In this document: positions 9,702-18,995 of the stretch, piece by piece
Numbering within the stretch: the first letter of the stretch is position 1
How the letters are laid out: every line of letters begins with the position of its first letter
Assembly: GCA_002428985.1 (NCBI GenBank)
Contig: DIYL01000015.1
Location: forward strand, 62,001-126,000
DNA: 64,000 nt
Source of the DNA: Anaerolineales bacterium UBA6055
Lineage (GTDB): Bacteria; Chloroflexota; Anaerolineae; Aggregatilineales; Phototrophicaceae
Direction of reading: 5' to 3'
The notes under the pieces: generated by a model
Told to the model about the DNA's origin: nothing
The model's database searches: none
The model's input: the letters and a program-made list of their open reading frames with translations, nothing else
Translations under genes and position numbers: made by a program

Positions 9702-10766
9702 ATGCCCAGCTCCTCAATGCAGGAACGTATTTTAAGCAAGCATGCCTTAACCTACAATCCACCGATGATTGATGGCAATTTTCAGGGTAAGCACATCATC
9801 TCAGTTGACCAATTCCAACACGAAGATTTAGAAATACTGTTTAACGCTACCAAGTCAATCCGTCGTAGAATCCGCACGCATGATAGGGGTTTGACTGAAC
9901 TATGTGCGGGAAAAGTTATGGCATCATTGTTTTTCGAAGCAAGCACACGTACTGATATGTCCTTTCAAGCAGCAATGCGCCGTCTCGGTGGTGATGTAAT
10001 TGCAGTTAGCAATGGTGTGCAGTTTTCATCAATGTATAAAGGTGAAAATTTATCTGATACCATCCGTGCAGCTGGATGCTATGCCGATGTCATCGCACTG
10101 CGACATCCAGAAATTGGCTCATCCTATGAAGCGGGCTACTATCTTGACCTACTCAATAAACGCATCAATAATCCAACCGTAGTAGTAAGTGGTGGTGATG
10201 GTATCGGGGAACATCCGACGCAAGCACTACTAGACTTATTCACAATCTATGACCAGAAAAAATCTCTCGATAATCTAACAATTACACTCGTAGGCGACTT
10301 AAAGCATGGGCGTACCGTACATTCATTAGCCAAACTTATCGCCTATTATGATGCAAAGAATGTCAATCTTTGTTTCGTATCACCCGATATGCTCAAGATG
10401 CCTGAGAAAATTACAGATTTAGTTAAAGCGCACGACATGACAATTACAGAAACCAATGACCTGATGACCGTTATTAAAGAAACAGATGTCATATATTGGA
10501 CACGTATCCAAGAAGAGCGTTTTGAAAACTCCGAAGAGTATGAAAATATAAAAGACCGTTTCATTATGTTGCCATCTGTTTTAGCAGAAGCTCGCCCCGA
10601 TGCCATACTCATGCACCCATTACCACGTAAGCATGAAATGGGAACGCGTGATGACCACGACATTCTTGATAGAGATCCGAGATCAATCTACTTTGAGCAA
10701 ATGGAAAATGGTATGTTCGTCAGAATGGCACTATTAGTTAAGGTATTGCGTGGAGTTTACGTCTAA
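9702..10766 (+). CDS. pyrB: Aspartate carbamoyltransferase catalytic chain
   Basis: Condenses carbamoyl phosphate with aspartate, the committed step of pyrimidine synthesis. It shows the carbamoyl-phosphate site FFEASTRTDMSFQAAMRRLG, where Ala replaces the usual Pro of FEPSTRT. Also present are the MYKGE loop Lys, HPTQALLDLF, VGDLKHGRTVHSL, the aspartate-binding TRIQEERF, and HPLPR. At 354 residues it is longer than the usual ~310, partly from an N-terminal extension of about 30 residues. The first gene of the pyr operon, it ends TAATG, sharing one base with pyrC. No regulatory pyrI or pyrR gene and no clear attenuator are seen upstream. Confidence 0.96.
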   Translation: MPSSSMQERILSKHALTYNPPMIDGNFQGKHIISVDQFQHEDLEILFNATKSIRRRIRTHDRGLTELCAGKVMASLFFEASTRTDMSFQAAMRRLGGDVIAVSNGVQFSSMYKGENLSDTIRAAGCYADVIALRHPEIGSSYEAGYYLDLLNKRINNPTVVVSGGDGIGEHPTQALLDLFTIYDQKKSLDNLTITLVGDLKHGRTVHSLAKLIAYYDAKNVNLCFVSPDMLKMPEKITDLVKAHDMTITETNDLMTVIKETDVIYWTRIQEERFENSEEYENIKDRFIMLPSVLAEARPDAILMHPLPRKHEMGTRDDHDILDRDPRSIYFEQMENGMFVRMALLVKVLRGVYV

Positions 10767-11842
10767 TGGCTACTATTAAAATTCACGGTATGATTGATCC
10801 ACATACTCATCTACGTGACTTAGATTGGTCACATAAAGCAACATTCGCATCCGAAACCAAAGCGGCAATTGCAGGGGGATATTGGGCTGTGTTTGATATG
10901 CCTAATACCTCACCGTCTACGATTGATGCTGAAAAATTAGACACAAAACTAGCCAAAATCAATGAGAACGCGTATTGCGATTGGGGGCTCTACTTTGGCG
11001 CATCACAAGCAGATAATACCGATCAATATAAAGCAATAGTCCAAAAAGTATGTGGATTAAAAATTTACAATAACTCGACTACAGGTGATTTATTAATAGA
11101 CAATCAGGAAGATCGAGATACACATTATCATGAATGGTCAGATGAACGGTTAATTGCCGTACATGCTGAAGATGAAACCGTTGGCGATATTCTTGAGCTT
11201 GTTCGCAAGTACAATCGTAAAACACACTTTTTACATATCAGCACTCAACTAGAAATTGAGTTGCTAAAACAAGCAAAAGAAGAAGGTTTACCAGTAACTG
11301 TTGGTGTTTGTCCACATCATCTATTCCTAACCGAAGATGACCTTTCAACAATTGGCGCATATGGTCATATGAAACCTGAACTTAAAACTAAAGCCGACCA
11401 ACAAGCGCTATGGAATGCCATTGAATCTGGTATAGTCGATATTATTGAATCTGACCATGCCCCCCATACGATCGAGGAAAAAGAATCAGCCAATCCACCA
11501 TATGGTGTTCCGGGATTAGAGACCACCTTACCCTTAATGTTACAGGCAGTAAAAGATGGTAGACTAACGCTTGAACGTGCCACTGATATGGTATCAACAA
11601 ATATTCAAAATATCTGGAATATTGATGTACCTGCGGAGACATATACGGTCGTTGATACAGAGGCAAGCTACACAATTGAACGGCAAAATCTGCATACGAA
11701 ATGTGGATGGTCTCCATTTGAAGGCATGACCGTTTCAGGCAAAATCATTGAAGTATGGATACGTGGACATCAAGTTTATGATGGTGAGCAGATTTTGAGT
11801 AAACGCGGCTTCGGCAACAATCTATTTGGAACAACTATATGA
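10766..11842 (+). CDS. pyrC: Dihydroorotase
   Basis: Zinc amidohydrolase that cyclises carbamoyl-aspartate to dihydroorotate. The metal-binding motif DPHTHLRD (His13, His15) is near the N-terminus. The bridging Lys lies in GLKIYNNSTTGD, further His ligands in THFLHIST and VCPHHLF, and the catalytic Asp in ESDHAPHT. It is 358 residues, somewhat short for a class I enzyme. Its start codon overlaps the pyrB stop by one base, and its end overlaps pyrD by four bases (ATGA), which indicates translational coupling. Confidence 0.94.
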   Translation: MATIKIHGMIDPHTHLRDLDWSHKATFASETKAAIAGGYWAVFDMPNTSPSTIDAEKLDTKLAKINENAYCDWGLYFGASQADNTDQYKAIVQKVCGLKIYNNSTTGDLLIDNQEDRDTHYHEWSDERLIAVHAEDETVGDILELVRKYNRKTHFLHISTQLEIELLKQAKEEGLPVTVGVCPHHLFLTEDDLSTIGAYGHMKPELKTKADQQALWNAIESGIVDIIESDHAPHTIEEKESANPPYGVPGLETTLPLMLQAVKDGRLTLERATDMVSTNIQNIWNIDVPAETYTVVDTEASYTIERQNLHTKCGWSPFEGMTVSGKIIEVWIRGHQVYDGEQILSKRGFGNNLFGTTI

Positions 11843-13026
11843 AAAAATACTTTATCAAGTTACTCCTCACCGGCATCAATGCAGGGTATAAACAACTTAG
11901 GAAACGCGTTATTTTTAAGGTATCGGCACAACGTGCTCACGATAGCACAATAATTTTGACTCGATACTTGGAGAAATATGGATTCGCCATTCGCTTTGCT
12001 GCGTTTTTACACAGTATTGCTTTCAAAGAGAAACCAACGGAAGTTGGGGGCGCTAAACTAACCCATCCCCTGATCTTAGCTGCCGGATTTGTTAAAGGCG
12101 AAGGTTTTCGAAGTGAGGGCGACGCGTTGACAGCAGTCTATCACAACAAGAACAATATTATACCCGGTTGGCGTATCATTCCGACACTAGTTGGTCCGGT
12201 GGAATTCGGTTCATTCACACGATTTCCACGCATGGGTAATCCCGGCACAGTTGTATGGCGCAACATCGAATCACAATCAACACAGAATCGCATTGGGCTT
12301 AAGAATCCTGGAGCAATGGCAGCCGCAAAATTCCTAGGCGGTAAGAAAGAGAAACTACCGAAAGAATTTGGCATCAATATTGCCGTATCACCAGGGATAC
12401 CCGATGTCAATCAACAAGAAAAAGAGATGGTAGAGTCGATTGAGTTTTTTATTGATGAGGGTGTTATTCCAACGTGGTTTACATTGAATTTAAGTTGTCC
12501 AAATACTGAAGATGACCCGCTTGGACACCAGTTAGAGGCAGAAACACGTCAACTCTGCGGTGGATTCATCAATCATCTTGAATCCCATAATCTAGATGTA
12601 CCTCTCTGGGTCAAAATTAGTCCTAATCTTCAGCGTGAACAGTATCACATGCTCATTCGGATTTTTGATGAAGTGGGAGTCAAAGCAATTATTGCAACCA
12701 ACACGCTTGCCCAACCGACCCCTGATGACCCAACAATACAAGCAGGTGTTGGCGGTGGTGAATTATTTGAAGAAGCAATCATGGCAGTCGCGCACCTTCG
12801 CTTAGAAAAAATCAGCAAAGGGTATGACATTGACATTGTTGGTTGTGGTGGTATCGTCAATGGGTTGACCTATCGTGACTATCGAACGCTAGATGTCAAA
12901 GCTGTACAATATTGGTCGGCTATGATTTATCGTGGGCCTCTAGCCGCAGCAATCATTGAAAGTGAGTTGCCTAAACATGAGTATGAGTTTGACCCAATCT
13001 ATAGCGAAAGCCTTGCTAAACATTAA
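11839..13026 (+). CDS. pyrD: Dihydroorotate dehydrogenase
   Basis: FMN enzyme that oxidises dihydroorotate to orotate. The barrel is recognised by THPLILAAGFVKG, LNLSCPNTEDDP, VWVKISPNL, IIATNTLAQP and VGCGGI. An N-terminal stretch of about 65 residues precedes the barrel, as in membrane-associated class 2 enzymes. The base-loop motif, however, is NLSCPNT, with Cys as in class 1 rather than Ser-Ser as in typical class 2. The electron acceptor is therefore not certain. No pyrK-like electron-transfer subunit is beside it. The 5' end overlaps pyrC (ATGA) and the 3' end overlaps the pyrE start by about 50 bases. Confidence 0.93.
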   Translation: MKKYFIKLLLTGINAGYKQLRKRVIFKVSAQRAHDSTIILTRYLEKYGFAIRFAAFLHSIAFKEKPTEVGGAKLTHPLILAAGFVKGEGFRSEGDALTAVYHNKNNIIPGWRIIPTLVGPVEFGSFTRFPRMGNPGTVVWRNIESQSTQNRIGLKNPGAMAAAKFLGGKKEKLPKEFGINIAVSPGIPDVNQQEKEMVESIEFFIDEGVIPTWFTLNLSCPNTEDDPLGHQLEAETRQLCGGFINHLESHNLDVPLWVKISPNLQREQYHMLIRIFDEVGVKAIIATNTLAQPTPDDPTIQAGVGGGELFEEAIMAVAHLRLEKISKGYDIDIVGCGGIVNGLTYRDYRTLDVKAVQYWSAMIYRGPLAAAIIESELPKHEYEFDPIYSESLAKH

Positions 13027-13621
13027 AGCAGTTGGTTTCTCGCCCAAATCACCTATTACTTTTAAATCGGGAATCGTATCTCCTGTATATGTAGATAATC
13101 GTCAACTTATCTTTCATCCAACAGAATGGCATGCTGTGGTTGAAGGGTTTCATACGACAATCACCAAGAACGCACTAGAATTTGATGTGATGGCTGGTGT
13201 CGCTGTTGGCGGTGTTCCTCATAGCTCAGCATTAGCTTATATAACTGATAAGCCATCAGTATTTATTCGAAAAGAAGCCAAAGGTCACGGTAAAGGGAAT
13301 CGTATCGAGGGCGGTGACGTAAACGGTAAGCGTGTTCTATTAGTCGAAGACCTTGTGACAACGGGTGGCAGTAGCCTATCTGGTGTTGAAGCGTTACGTG
13401 ATTCCGGTGCAATCGTGACAGATGTCTTAGCCATTGTCAGTTATGGATTTATAGAAGCGCAAGAAGCTTTTAAGAATGCCGATCTAAGACTTCATACCCT
13501 CACAAATTTTGACACTATTCAAGATATTGCACTGTCACAGAAATTATTTACATCGGAAGAAGCCCAAATTATTCGTGAATGGTTCAACGATCCACACAGT
13601 TGGGGGACAAAATACGTATGA
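12977..13621 (+). CDS. pyrE: Orotate phosphoribosyltransferase
   Basis: Transfers phosphoribose from PRPP to orotate, giving OMP. The PRPP-binding motif VLLVEDLVTTGGSSLSG and the upstream RKEAKGHGKGNRIEGG flexible loop are intact, and the length of 214 residues is normal. The start is an ATG at 12977 (a second ATG is at 12983), which lies inside the last 50 bases of pyrD. An in-frame TTG at 12956 is less likely. The 3' end overlaps pyrF by four bases. All five pyr genes are therefore in one overlapping transcription and translation unit. Confidence 0.95.
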   Translation: MSMSLTQSIAKALLNIKAVGFSPKSPITFKSGIVSPVYVDNRQLIFHPTEWHAVVEGFHTTITKNALEFDVMAGVAVGGVPHSSALAYITDKPSVFIRKEAKGHGKGNRIEGGDVNGKRVLLVEDLVTTGGSSLSGVEALRDSGAIVTDVLAIVSYGFIEAQEAFKNADLRLHTLTNFDTIQDIALSQKLFTSEEAQIIREWFNDPHSWGTKYV

Positions 13622-14418
13622 TCGCTATCGACAAATATAATCAGCGAGACGATGCTATCAATTCACTCTTATGCGTCGGGTTAGACAGTGACATCAACAA
13701 AATACCTGAACCATACAAGACCCAGGTACAGCCACAATTGGAATTCAATCGTCATATCATTAACAAGACTGCGGAGTACGCAGGAGCTTTTAAATTTAAC
13801 ATTGCATTCTACGAAGCAAGAGGCGCTAAGGGAATCACAGACTTAGCCGACTCCGTCGAGTATTTGCGTAATCGACACCCCGATATTTTGACCATCTGTG
13901 ATGCAAAACGGTCAGACATTGGTAACACTAGCCAAGCCTATGCACATGCTATTTTCGACGAAATTGGTTTTGATGCAGTTACACTCAGCCCCTACTTAGG
14001 ACGGGACGCATTAATGCCCTTTCTAGGTTATAAAGATAAAGCCTGCATTATTTTGTGTCGGACATCAAATGCAGGCTCGGGTGAATTTCAGAATCTCCAA
14101 ATTGATAATAAACCCCTCTGGCTCGTTGTAGCAGAGCGTGTTGCAAATGAATGGAATGATAATAGCAACTGTATGCTAGTCGTTGGTGCAACATACCCGG
14201 CAGAAATGGCACAAATCAGACAAGCAGTTGGTGATATGCCATTACTTGTCCCCGGTATCGGCGCACAAGGTGGTGACATATCAGCCGTAATGAAAGCAGG
14301 GCTCAATAGCGAAAACAAAGGACTGATTATCAATTCATCACGTAGCATTATATTTAGTGAAAATCCAGCGACATCAGCCAAAACACTCCGAGATGAAATT
14401 AACGCATCGCGGTCTTAA
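13618..14418 (+). CDS. pyrF: Orotidine-5'-phosphate decarboxylase (type 2)
   Basis: Decarboxylates OMP to UMP, the last step of the pathway. The catalytic motif DAKRSDIGNTS contains the Asp/Lys pair, and LVPGIGAQGG forms the phosphate-binding end. The length (266 residues) and motif spelling match the type 2 (mycobacterial-like) family. The ATG at 13618 overlaps the pyrE stop as ATGA; an in-frame upstream TTG at 13579 is unlikely. The gene converges with the downstream kinase gene and overlaps its 3' end by 20 bases. Confidence 0.95.
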   Translation: MIAIDKYNQRDDAINSLLCVGLDSDINKIPEPYKTQVQPQLEFNRHIINKTAEYAGAFKFNIAFYEARGAKGITDLADSVEYLRNRHPDILTICDAKRSDIGNTSQAYAHAIFDEIGFDAVTLSPYLGRDALMPFLGYKDKACIILCRTSNAGSGEFQNLQIDNKPLWLVVAERVANEWNDNSNCMLVVGATYPAEMAQIRQAVGDMPLLVPGIGAQGGDISAVMKAGLNSENKGLIINSSRSIIFSENPATSAKTLRDEINASRS

Positions 14419-14956
14419 GATCGGCAAGCCATTGATTCGTTTGAGCTGGTGACTGTAAATGGATTCTATTGTAATCCGCAAATTCAGATGATGTGAGTAA
14501 TTTTGTATATCGCTCGCGTTTGACAGCATGTGAGCTAGCAGCATAGTAGAACAATGAATCTTTTGTCAGAAAGTGTTTCCACAGGCTTTCAGTGTTTTCT
14601 GCATCCCACAGTTTTTCACGTTTCAAAAACCGTCCCCATGTACGTTTCCACAATCGCCAGTAATTGACATAGAGTGGGTAGTCTAGCCATATAAACGTAT
14701 CAGCACGTTGCCAAATATACGGCGCACCCACTCGCATATAATTACCATCTACGACCCAACAATCACTTTTATCTAGTTCGGTTTTCACTTTAGACAAGAA
14801 TTCTTCATCATCAGACATTGTCCAGTTCGGCTTCCAAAACAAATTATCTAACTCGATGTAATGTAAGTCATATAATGCAGCTAGCGCCTGCGATAATGTA
14901 GACTTACCCGACCCTGTAACACCAAGAACAACAATACGTTGACCAACAGTATTCAT
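14399..14956 (-). CDS. Small P-loop kinase, DNA topology modulation (FlaR)-like/adenylate kinase fold
   Basis: An 185-residue P-loop protein beginning with a Walker A motif (VLGVTGSGKSTLSQAL). A substrate-lid region (HYIELDNLFWKPNW) and a Walker B-like stretch (TFIWLDYPLYVNYWR) follow, with a Trp/Arg-rich lid. This pattern is seen in proteins annotated as FlaR-like or topology-modulation P-loop kinases, whose true substrate is unknown. The frame extends upstream to 15028. I prefer the ATG at 14956 because AAAGG lies 9 bases before it and a good promoter overlaps the longer 5' extension. No functional link to the pyr genes is evident. Confidence 0.75.
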   Translation of the reverse strand: MNTVGQRIVVLGVTGSGKSTLSQALAALYDLHYIELDNLFWKPNWTMSDDEEFLSKVKTELDKSDCWVVDGNYMRVGAPYIWQRADTFIWLDYPLYVNYWRLWKRTWGRFLKREKLWDAENTESLWKHFLTKDSLFYYAASSHAVKRERYTKLLTSSEFADYNRIHLQSPAQTNQWLADLKTAMR

Positions 14957-14991
14957 AGCGGTTTGCCTTTGTCTCGAAAATGGGGACGCGA

Positions 14992-15019
14992 ATTGTAGCA
15001 AATTGTCTGAAAAAGTCAA
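14992..15019 (-). promoter_or_regulatory. Sigma-70-type promoter for the P-loop kinase gene
   Basis: On the minus strand TTGACT (complement of 15014-15019) and TACAAT (complement of 14992-14997) are separated by 16 bp. The predicted transcript would start near 14985, leaving a leader of about 30 bases with AAAGG before the ATG at 14956. This also argues against the longer reading frame. Confidence 0.6.
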
Positions 15020-15116
15020 ATTCATCAATTCCTCATACTGAAGTTATTCAGTTTTATAACTTTTAAGACATAATGAACGTATAACGGAATTCACTTAGAT
15101 AAAGTCAGGTAAAGCT

Positions 15117-15584
15117 ATGACGGAACAACAACCATCAAATGCACATACTTTTACAAAAAAGAGTGTAATGAAAACAACACTCAGTAAAATGATGGATTTT
15201 CACCAAGATCCAAAAGCACTCTCCAATCTGACACCACCACCTATTTTTATGCAACTGCATCGTGATGATCGGACATCGATTACAGAGGGTGAGCTCGAAT
15301 TTACGCTATGGTTTGGTCCAATTCCATTTCGTTGGGTAGCACGTCATGAAGAAGGCCCTACAGAAACTTCATTTGCTGATCGCCAAGTATCAGGTCCGAT
15401 GGCATATTGGCGGCACGAGCACATTTTCACCGAAGTTGACGACGGCGTTGAACTAACAGACCGTGTGACCATTGCACATGAATCTGGTCTAAAAGGTTTA
15501 TTCACCCGTTTGATGTTCGATGGAATTCCATTACAAATTCTATTCTTCTATCGTCATTTACGTACAAGGATGGCAACACGCTAA
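15117..15584 (+). CDS. SRPBCC-family ligand-binding protein
   Basis: A 155-residue protein with the layout of the START/polyketide-cyclase (SRPBCC) fold. It has an N-terminal strand with a hydrophobic edge, FHQDPKALSNLTPPP, a central GELEFTLWFGPIPFRWVARHE, a helper pair VSGPMAYWRHEHIFTEVDDGVELTDRV, and a C-terminal amphipathic helix ending in FFYRHLRTRM. Such proteins bind hydrophobic ligands in a deep cavity. It is two bases upstream of a CrtD-like carotenoid desaturase, so binding or chaperoning a carotenoid or isoprenoid intermediate is a reasonable inference. No catalytic residue can be named. Confidence 0.75.
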   Translation: MTEQQPSNAHTFTKKSVMKTTLSKMMDFHQDPKALSNLTPPPIFMQLHRDDRTSITEGELEFTLWFGPIPFRWVARHEEGPTETSFADRQVSGPMAYWRHEHIFTEVDDGVELTDRVTIAHESGLKGLFTRLMFDGIPLQILFFYRHLRTRMATR

Positions 15585-15586
15585 TT

Positions 15587-17125
15587 ATGAGCAAAACACC
15601 ACACATTATTGTCATAGGCGCAGGCGTAGGTGGTTTAACGACTGCTGGACTACTCGCTAAAGAAGGTTATCAAGTTACTGTCATCGAAGCCAATACCTAT
15701 CCGGGTGGGTCGGCAGGCACATTCTTCCATAAAGGGTATCAGTTTGATGCAGGTGCAACTGTTGCTGGTGGTTTCCAACCGAATGGGCCGCATGCCCTAT
15801 CTGGGGAATTACTAGGCATTGATTGGAAAGTTCATCAGCATGATCCAGCATGGGTCGTCCACCTACCAGATCGCACCATCAAGCTGTGTATGGATAACCA
15901 AGATGTTGAGAAAAATTTCCCCGGAACATCTGAATTTTGGAAAGAACAACATAATATTGCAGAGCTTGCGTGGAAAATGTCAGCACAAGGCCTGCCCTTT
16001 CCACCGACCGATATACGGGAACTACTTCAGCTTGCCAAAGTTGGCTTAATGAACTTCCCGCGTGACTTGCAGATGATACCATTCGCCCTGAGCAGTGTAT
16101 ATCAGTGGATTAGTCGCAAGGGATTAGGCGACAACAAAGCATTTGTAAGGTTTTTAGACGGACAGTTGCTTATTTCAGCTCAAACAACTACACCACATGT
16201 CAACGCGCTATACGGTGCCACCGCCCTCGATCTATCACGCCAAGGAGTATTTCATGTAGAAGGTGGTATTGGCGGATTATCAGAACAACTTGCGGATAAA
16301 CTAAAGGAGTTCGGCGGAGAGATTCTCTATCGTCATTCAGTATCGCGTATTGCAATAGACAATGGTCGTGCAACTGGCGTATATATAACTAGAGGCAAAC
16401 GGAATCCGCAAGAACGATTTATTGAAGCTGATTTCGTGATTGCCAATACAACTCCATGGTCACTTGATGACTTACTCGGTGACGACAGTCCTCAAAATCT
16501 CAAACGTGAGACAAAACGCCGTGATCTAACACAAGGTGCATTTGTCCTACATGTAGGTGTTAAAAACGATGCTCTAGCAAAAGATGTCGATGACCATCAC
16601 CAAGTCATTGTTGATATGGACGGCTCACTTGGTGAAGGGCGATCAATATTTGTATCCATGTCACCTGAATGGGATAGCTCCCGTGCACCAGAAGGATACC
16701 GTGCAGTAACTGTAAGTACACATACACAGGTACAACAGTGGTGGGATCTATTACAGAGCGATACAAATGCCTATGCAGAACGCAAACAAGCTTATGCAGA
16801 GCGTATGATCGATGCAATTGACACAGCAGTCCCAGGTTTTAAAGTCGGTGCAGAAGTGATCTTACCAGGCACACCTGTGACTTATCAATTCTATACACAG
16901 CGTCATATGGGAATGGTTGGTGGATTCCCACAAACATCTCTCTTTAAAGCACGCGGTCCCAAAACAGGCATCCCGAATGTACGTCTCGTAGGTGATTCAA
17001 TTTTCCCCGGTCAATCGACAGCAGGTGTTACATTAGGCGCAATTAGGGTAGCAAATCAAGTCAAACGCACATTGCCAGCATCTATCCCATTACAAACCTA
17101 TAGCTATGGAAAGTCACACTCATGA
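15587..17125 (+). CDS. crtD: CrtD-like carotenoid C-3',4' desaturase / FAD-dependent oxidoreductase
   Basis: A 512-residue flavoprotein of the CrtI/CRTISO superfamily. The Rossmann FAD motif IGAGVGGLTTAGLLAKEGY is followed by PGGSAGTFFHKGYQFDAGAT and a C-terminal VGDSIFPGQSTAGVTLG. The PGGSAG and GATVAGGF spelling and the DPAWVVHLPD segment resemble cyanobacterial CrtD (myxol 3',4'-desaturase) or carotene isomerase more than a phytoene desaturase. With CruF- and CruG-like genes about 10 kb away, a 3',4'-desaturase role is plausible; prolycopene isomerase is the main alternative. It overlaps the photolyase by four bases (ATGA). Confidence 0.75.
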   Translation: MSKTPHIIVIGAGVGGLTTAGLLAKEGYQVTVIEANTYPGGSAGTFFHKGYQFDAGATVAGGFQPNGPHALSGELLGIDWKVHQHDPAWVVHLPDRTIKLCMDNQDVEKNFPGTSEFWKEQHNIAELAWKMSAQGLPFPPTDIRELLQLAKVGLMNFPRDLQMIPFALSSVYQWISRKGLGDNKAFVRFLDGQLLISAQTTTPHVNALYGATALDLSRQGVFHVEGGIGGLSEQLADKLKEFGGEILYRHSVSRIAIDNGRATGVYITRGKRNPQERFIEADFVIANTTPWSLDDLLGDDSPQNLKRETKRRDLTQGAFVLHVGVKNDALAKDVDDHHQVIVDMDGSLGEGRSIFVSMSPEWDSSRAPEGYRAVTVSTHTQVQQWWDLLQSDTNAYAERKQAYAERMIDAIDTAVPGFKVGAEVILPGTPVTYQFYTQRHMGMVGGFPQTSLFKARGPKTGIPNVRLVGDSIFPGQSTAGVTLGAIRVANQVKRTLPASIPLQTYSYGKSHS

Positions 17126-18558
17126 GCCAGCCACCTGTCATTTTTTGGTTCCGCCGTGATCTAAGACTAGATGATAATACTGGATTACATGAAGCTATAA
17201 AAAGTGGTCATCCGGTTATTCCGTTGTATATCATAGATCCACGTATCAGACAGAGTGATCGTTATAGCCATGCAAGGATGGCGTTTCTATTAGATTCAAT
17301 GGAAGCTGTTAATCAACGTTTAAGTGATTATAATGCCCACTTACTCGTTCGGCACGGTAACCCTCATAGTATCTTATCGGAACTGATTCAACAAACCAAC
17401 GCGAGTGGGCTATATTTCAACGCAGACTACACTCCGTTTGCAGTCAAACGCGATGAAACACTACAGGACAACTTATCAATTGATGTGAGGTCATTTGATG
17501 ATGCCTTACTGATCCCGCCGGGTGGTGTAATGAAAGACGATGGCACCCCATACGTTGTCTACACACCGTTTAAGAAACGTTGGAATGACAAAATCAAGCC
17601 GGCAACGTCAACAGTTGAAATGTCGAGCGATAACTTCTACAACATTAGCGAGATAGAAAACGTCGGTATTCCGAGCCGTGAGCAACTTGAGATACAAACA
17701 AATATTCCTATACCATCCGCCAAAGAAACCTATGCTCAGAGTAAACTAACGCATTACATCAAATCTGCGATTAACGCATATGATACAGACCGCAATCATC
17801 TGACAATCGATCCGTTTAACGATGATCGCCAGACAGGATCATCGTTTCTATCACATTACTTCAGATTAGGGATACTATCACCCCGTCAAGCATACTGGGC
17901 CGCAAGAGACAAATATGGTAATAATCAGTCTGAGTCTGCACAGCAGTCGATTGCAACTTGGGTCAGCGAGCTAACATGGCGCGAATTCTATATGCATATC
18001 ATGTATCATTTCCCACATGTTGACCGAAATAATTTCCGTGACACTTATGATGCGCTCAAATGGCGATCAGCGCCTGAAGAATTGCAGGCGTGGAAAGATG
18101 GGTTAACAGGCTACCCCATTATTGATGCTCCCATGCGTCAACTTCGAGCGATTGGTTGGATGCCAAACCGTGCACGTATGATTGTCGCAAGTTTCTTAAC
18201 GAAAGATCTGCTCATTCACTGGCAAGAGGGTGAAAGACATTTTATGCAATATCTTCTAGATGGAGATCCAGCGGCCAATAACGGTGGATGGCAATGGGCA
18301 GCTGGAACAGGTACCGATGCACAACCCTACTTCCGTATTTTTAATCCAACTTCACAGTCTAAAAAGTTTGATAAAGACGGAGACTATATTCGGCATTGGA
18401 TACCAGAATTAAACAATGTGCCCAAGAAGTATATTCACGAACCATGGAAAATGGATGCTCCACCAACAAACTATCCAGCACCAATTGTCGATCATAAGTT
18501 TGCACGAAAGCGAACACTAGAGGCATTCAAAGCTGCAAGAGAGGTAGAGCCAGCTTAA
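17122..18558 (+). CDS. phrB: Deoxyribodipyrimidine photo-lyase (class I CPD photolyase)
   Basis: Light-driven flavoenzyme that splits UV-induced pyrimidine dimers. The N-terminal antenna domain begins IFWFRRDLRLDDN. The FAD-binding helical domain shows TWVSELTWREFYMHIMY, the GYPIIDAPMRQL segment, NRARMIVASFL, the LIHWQEGERHF helix and the diagnostic NGGWQWAAGTGTDAQPYFR. The length of 478 residues is typical. Translational coupling to the crtD-like gene (ATGA overlap) groups light-damage repair with carotenoid photoprotection. A class I photolyase rather than a cryptochrome is favoured by the intact Trp-rich and active-site segments. Confidence 0.96.
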   Translation: MSQPPVIFWFRRDLRLDDNTGLHEAIKSGHPVIPLYIIDPRIRQSDRYSHARMAFLLDSMEAVNQRLSDYNAHLLVRHGNPHSILSELIQQTNASGLYFNADYTPFAVKRDETLQDNLSIDVRSFDDALLIPPGGVMKDDGTPYVVYTPFKKRWNDKIKPATSTVEMSSDNFYNISEIENVGIPSREQLEIQTNIPIPSAKETYAQSKLTHYIKSAINAYDTDRNHLTIDPFNDDRQTGSSFLSHYFRLGILSPRQAYWAARDKYGNNQSESAQQSIATWVSELTWREFYMHIMYHFPHVDRNNFRDTYDALKWRSAPEELQAWKDGLTGYPIIDAPMRQLRAIGWMPNRARMIVASFLTKDLLIHWQEGERHFMQYLLDGDPAANNGGWQWAAGTGTDAQPYFRIFNPTSQSKKFDKDGDYIRHWIPELNNVPKKYIHEPWKMDAPPTNYPAPIVDHKFARKRTLEAFKAAREVEPA

Positions 18559-18992
18559 TCGTTGGATTCCTCTAGCTCTTCTAATTTGATGGAATGGTAT
18601 AGATCAAAGAAGAACAGAAATGTTCCTTGTATCAGTACCCCTATACCATTCCCACGTTGGTTTTCCTCATCTCGTCGGCTATCCATCCAGCGAATACCGC
18701 CGACCATATACAGAACATCTAAACCTGTATTGACCCAAAGGGCAACTTTCATGTTCTGTTTGTCTTTTTCAATACGCTCTGGGAGGTCCTCAGGGAGCGT
18801 ATTTTTAAGTCGATTTTCCGACGCAACTTGGCCACCAATCGCAATCATCGCATCAATAGCACCCCAAGCAATAAACTGTGTGCCAACACCTCGCCAAAAT
18901 TTACCGCGTCTCAGCATAAATAATCCCGATACAATACTAAGTATTGCCCAAGCCAATAGACGTAGAGATAAATTTTGCTGGAACTTCCGCAT
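18555..18992 (-). CDS. Small predicted membrane protein of unknown function
   Basis: A 145-residue protein with about four hydrophobic segments: LLAWAILSIVSGLFML; FIAWGAIDAMIAIGG; MKVALWVNTGLDVLYMVGGI; and GIGVLIQGTFLFFFDLYHSI. The charged ends are EDLPERIEKDKQN between segments 2 and 3 and an acidic C-terminus. I do not recognise an enzymatic motif. It is the last gene of the crtI-crtB-ldh-crtYcd operon (3 bases after crtYcd) and converges with the photolyase, overlapping its end by four bases. A membrane role accompanying carotenoid synthesis is possible from position only. Confidence 0.7.
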   Translation of the reverse strand: MRKFQQNLSLRLLAWAILSIVSGLFMLRRGKFWRGVGTQFIAWGAIDAMIAIGGQVASENRLKNTLPEDLPERIEKDKQNMKVALWVNTGLDVLYMVGGIRWMDSRRDEENQRGNGIGVLIQGTFLFFFDLYHSIKLEELEESND

Positions 18993-18995
18993 TAC

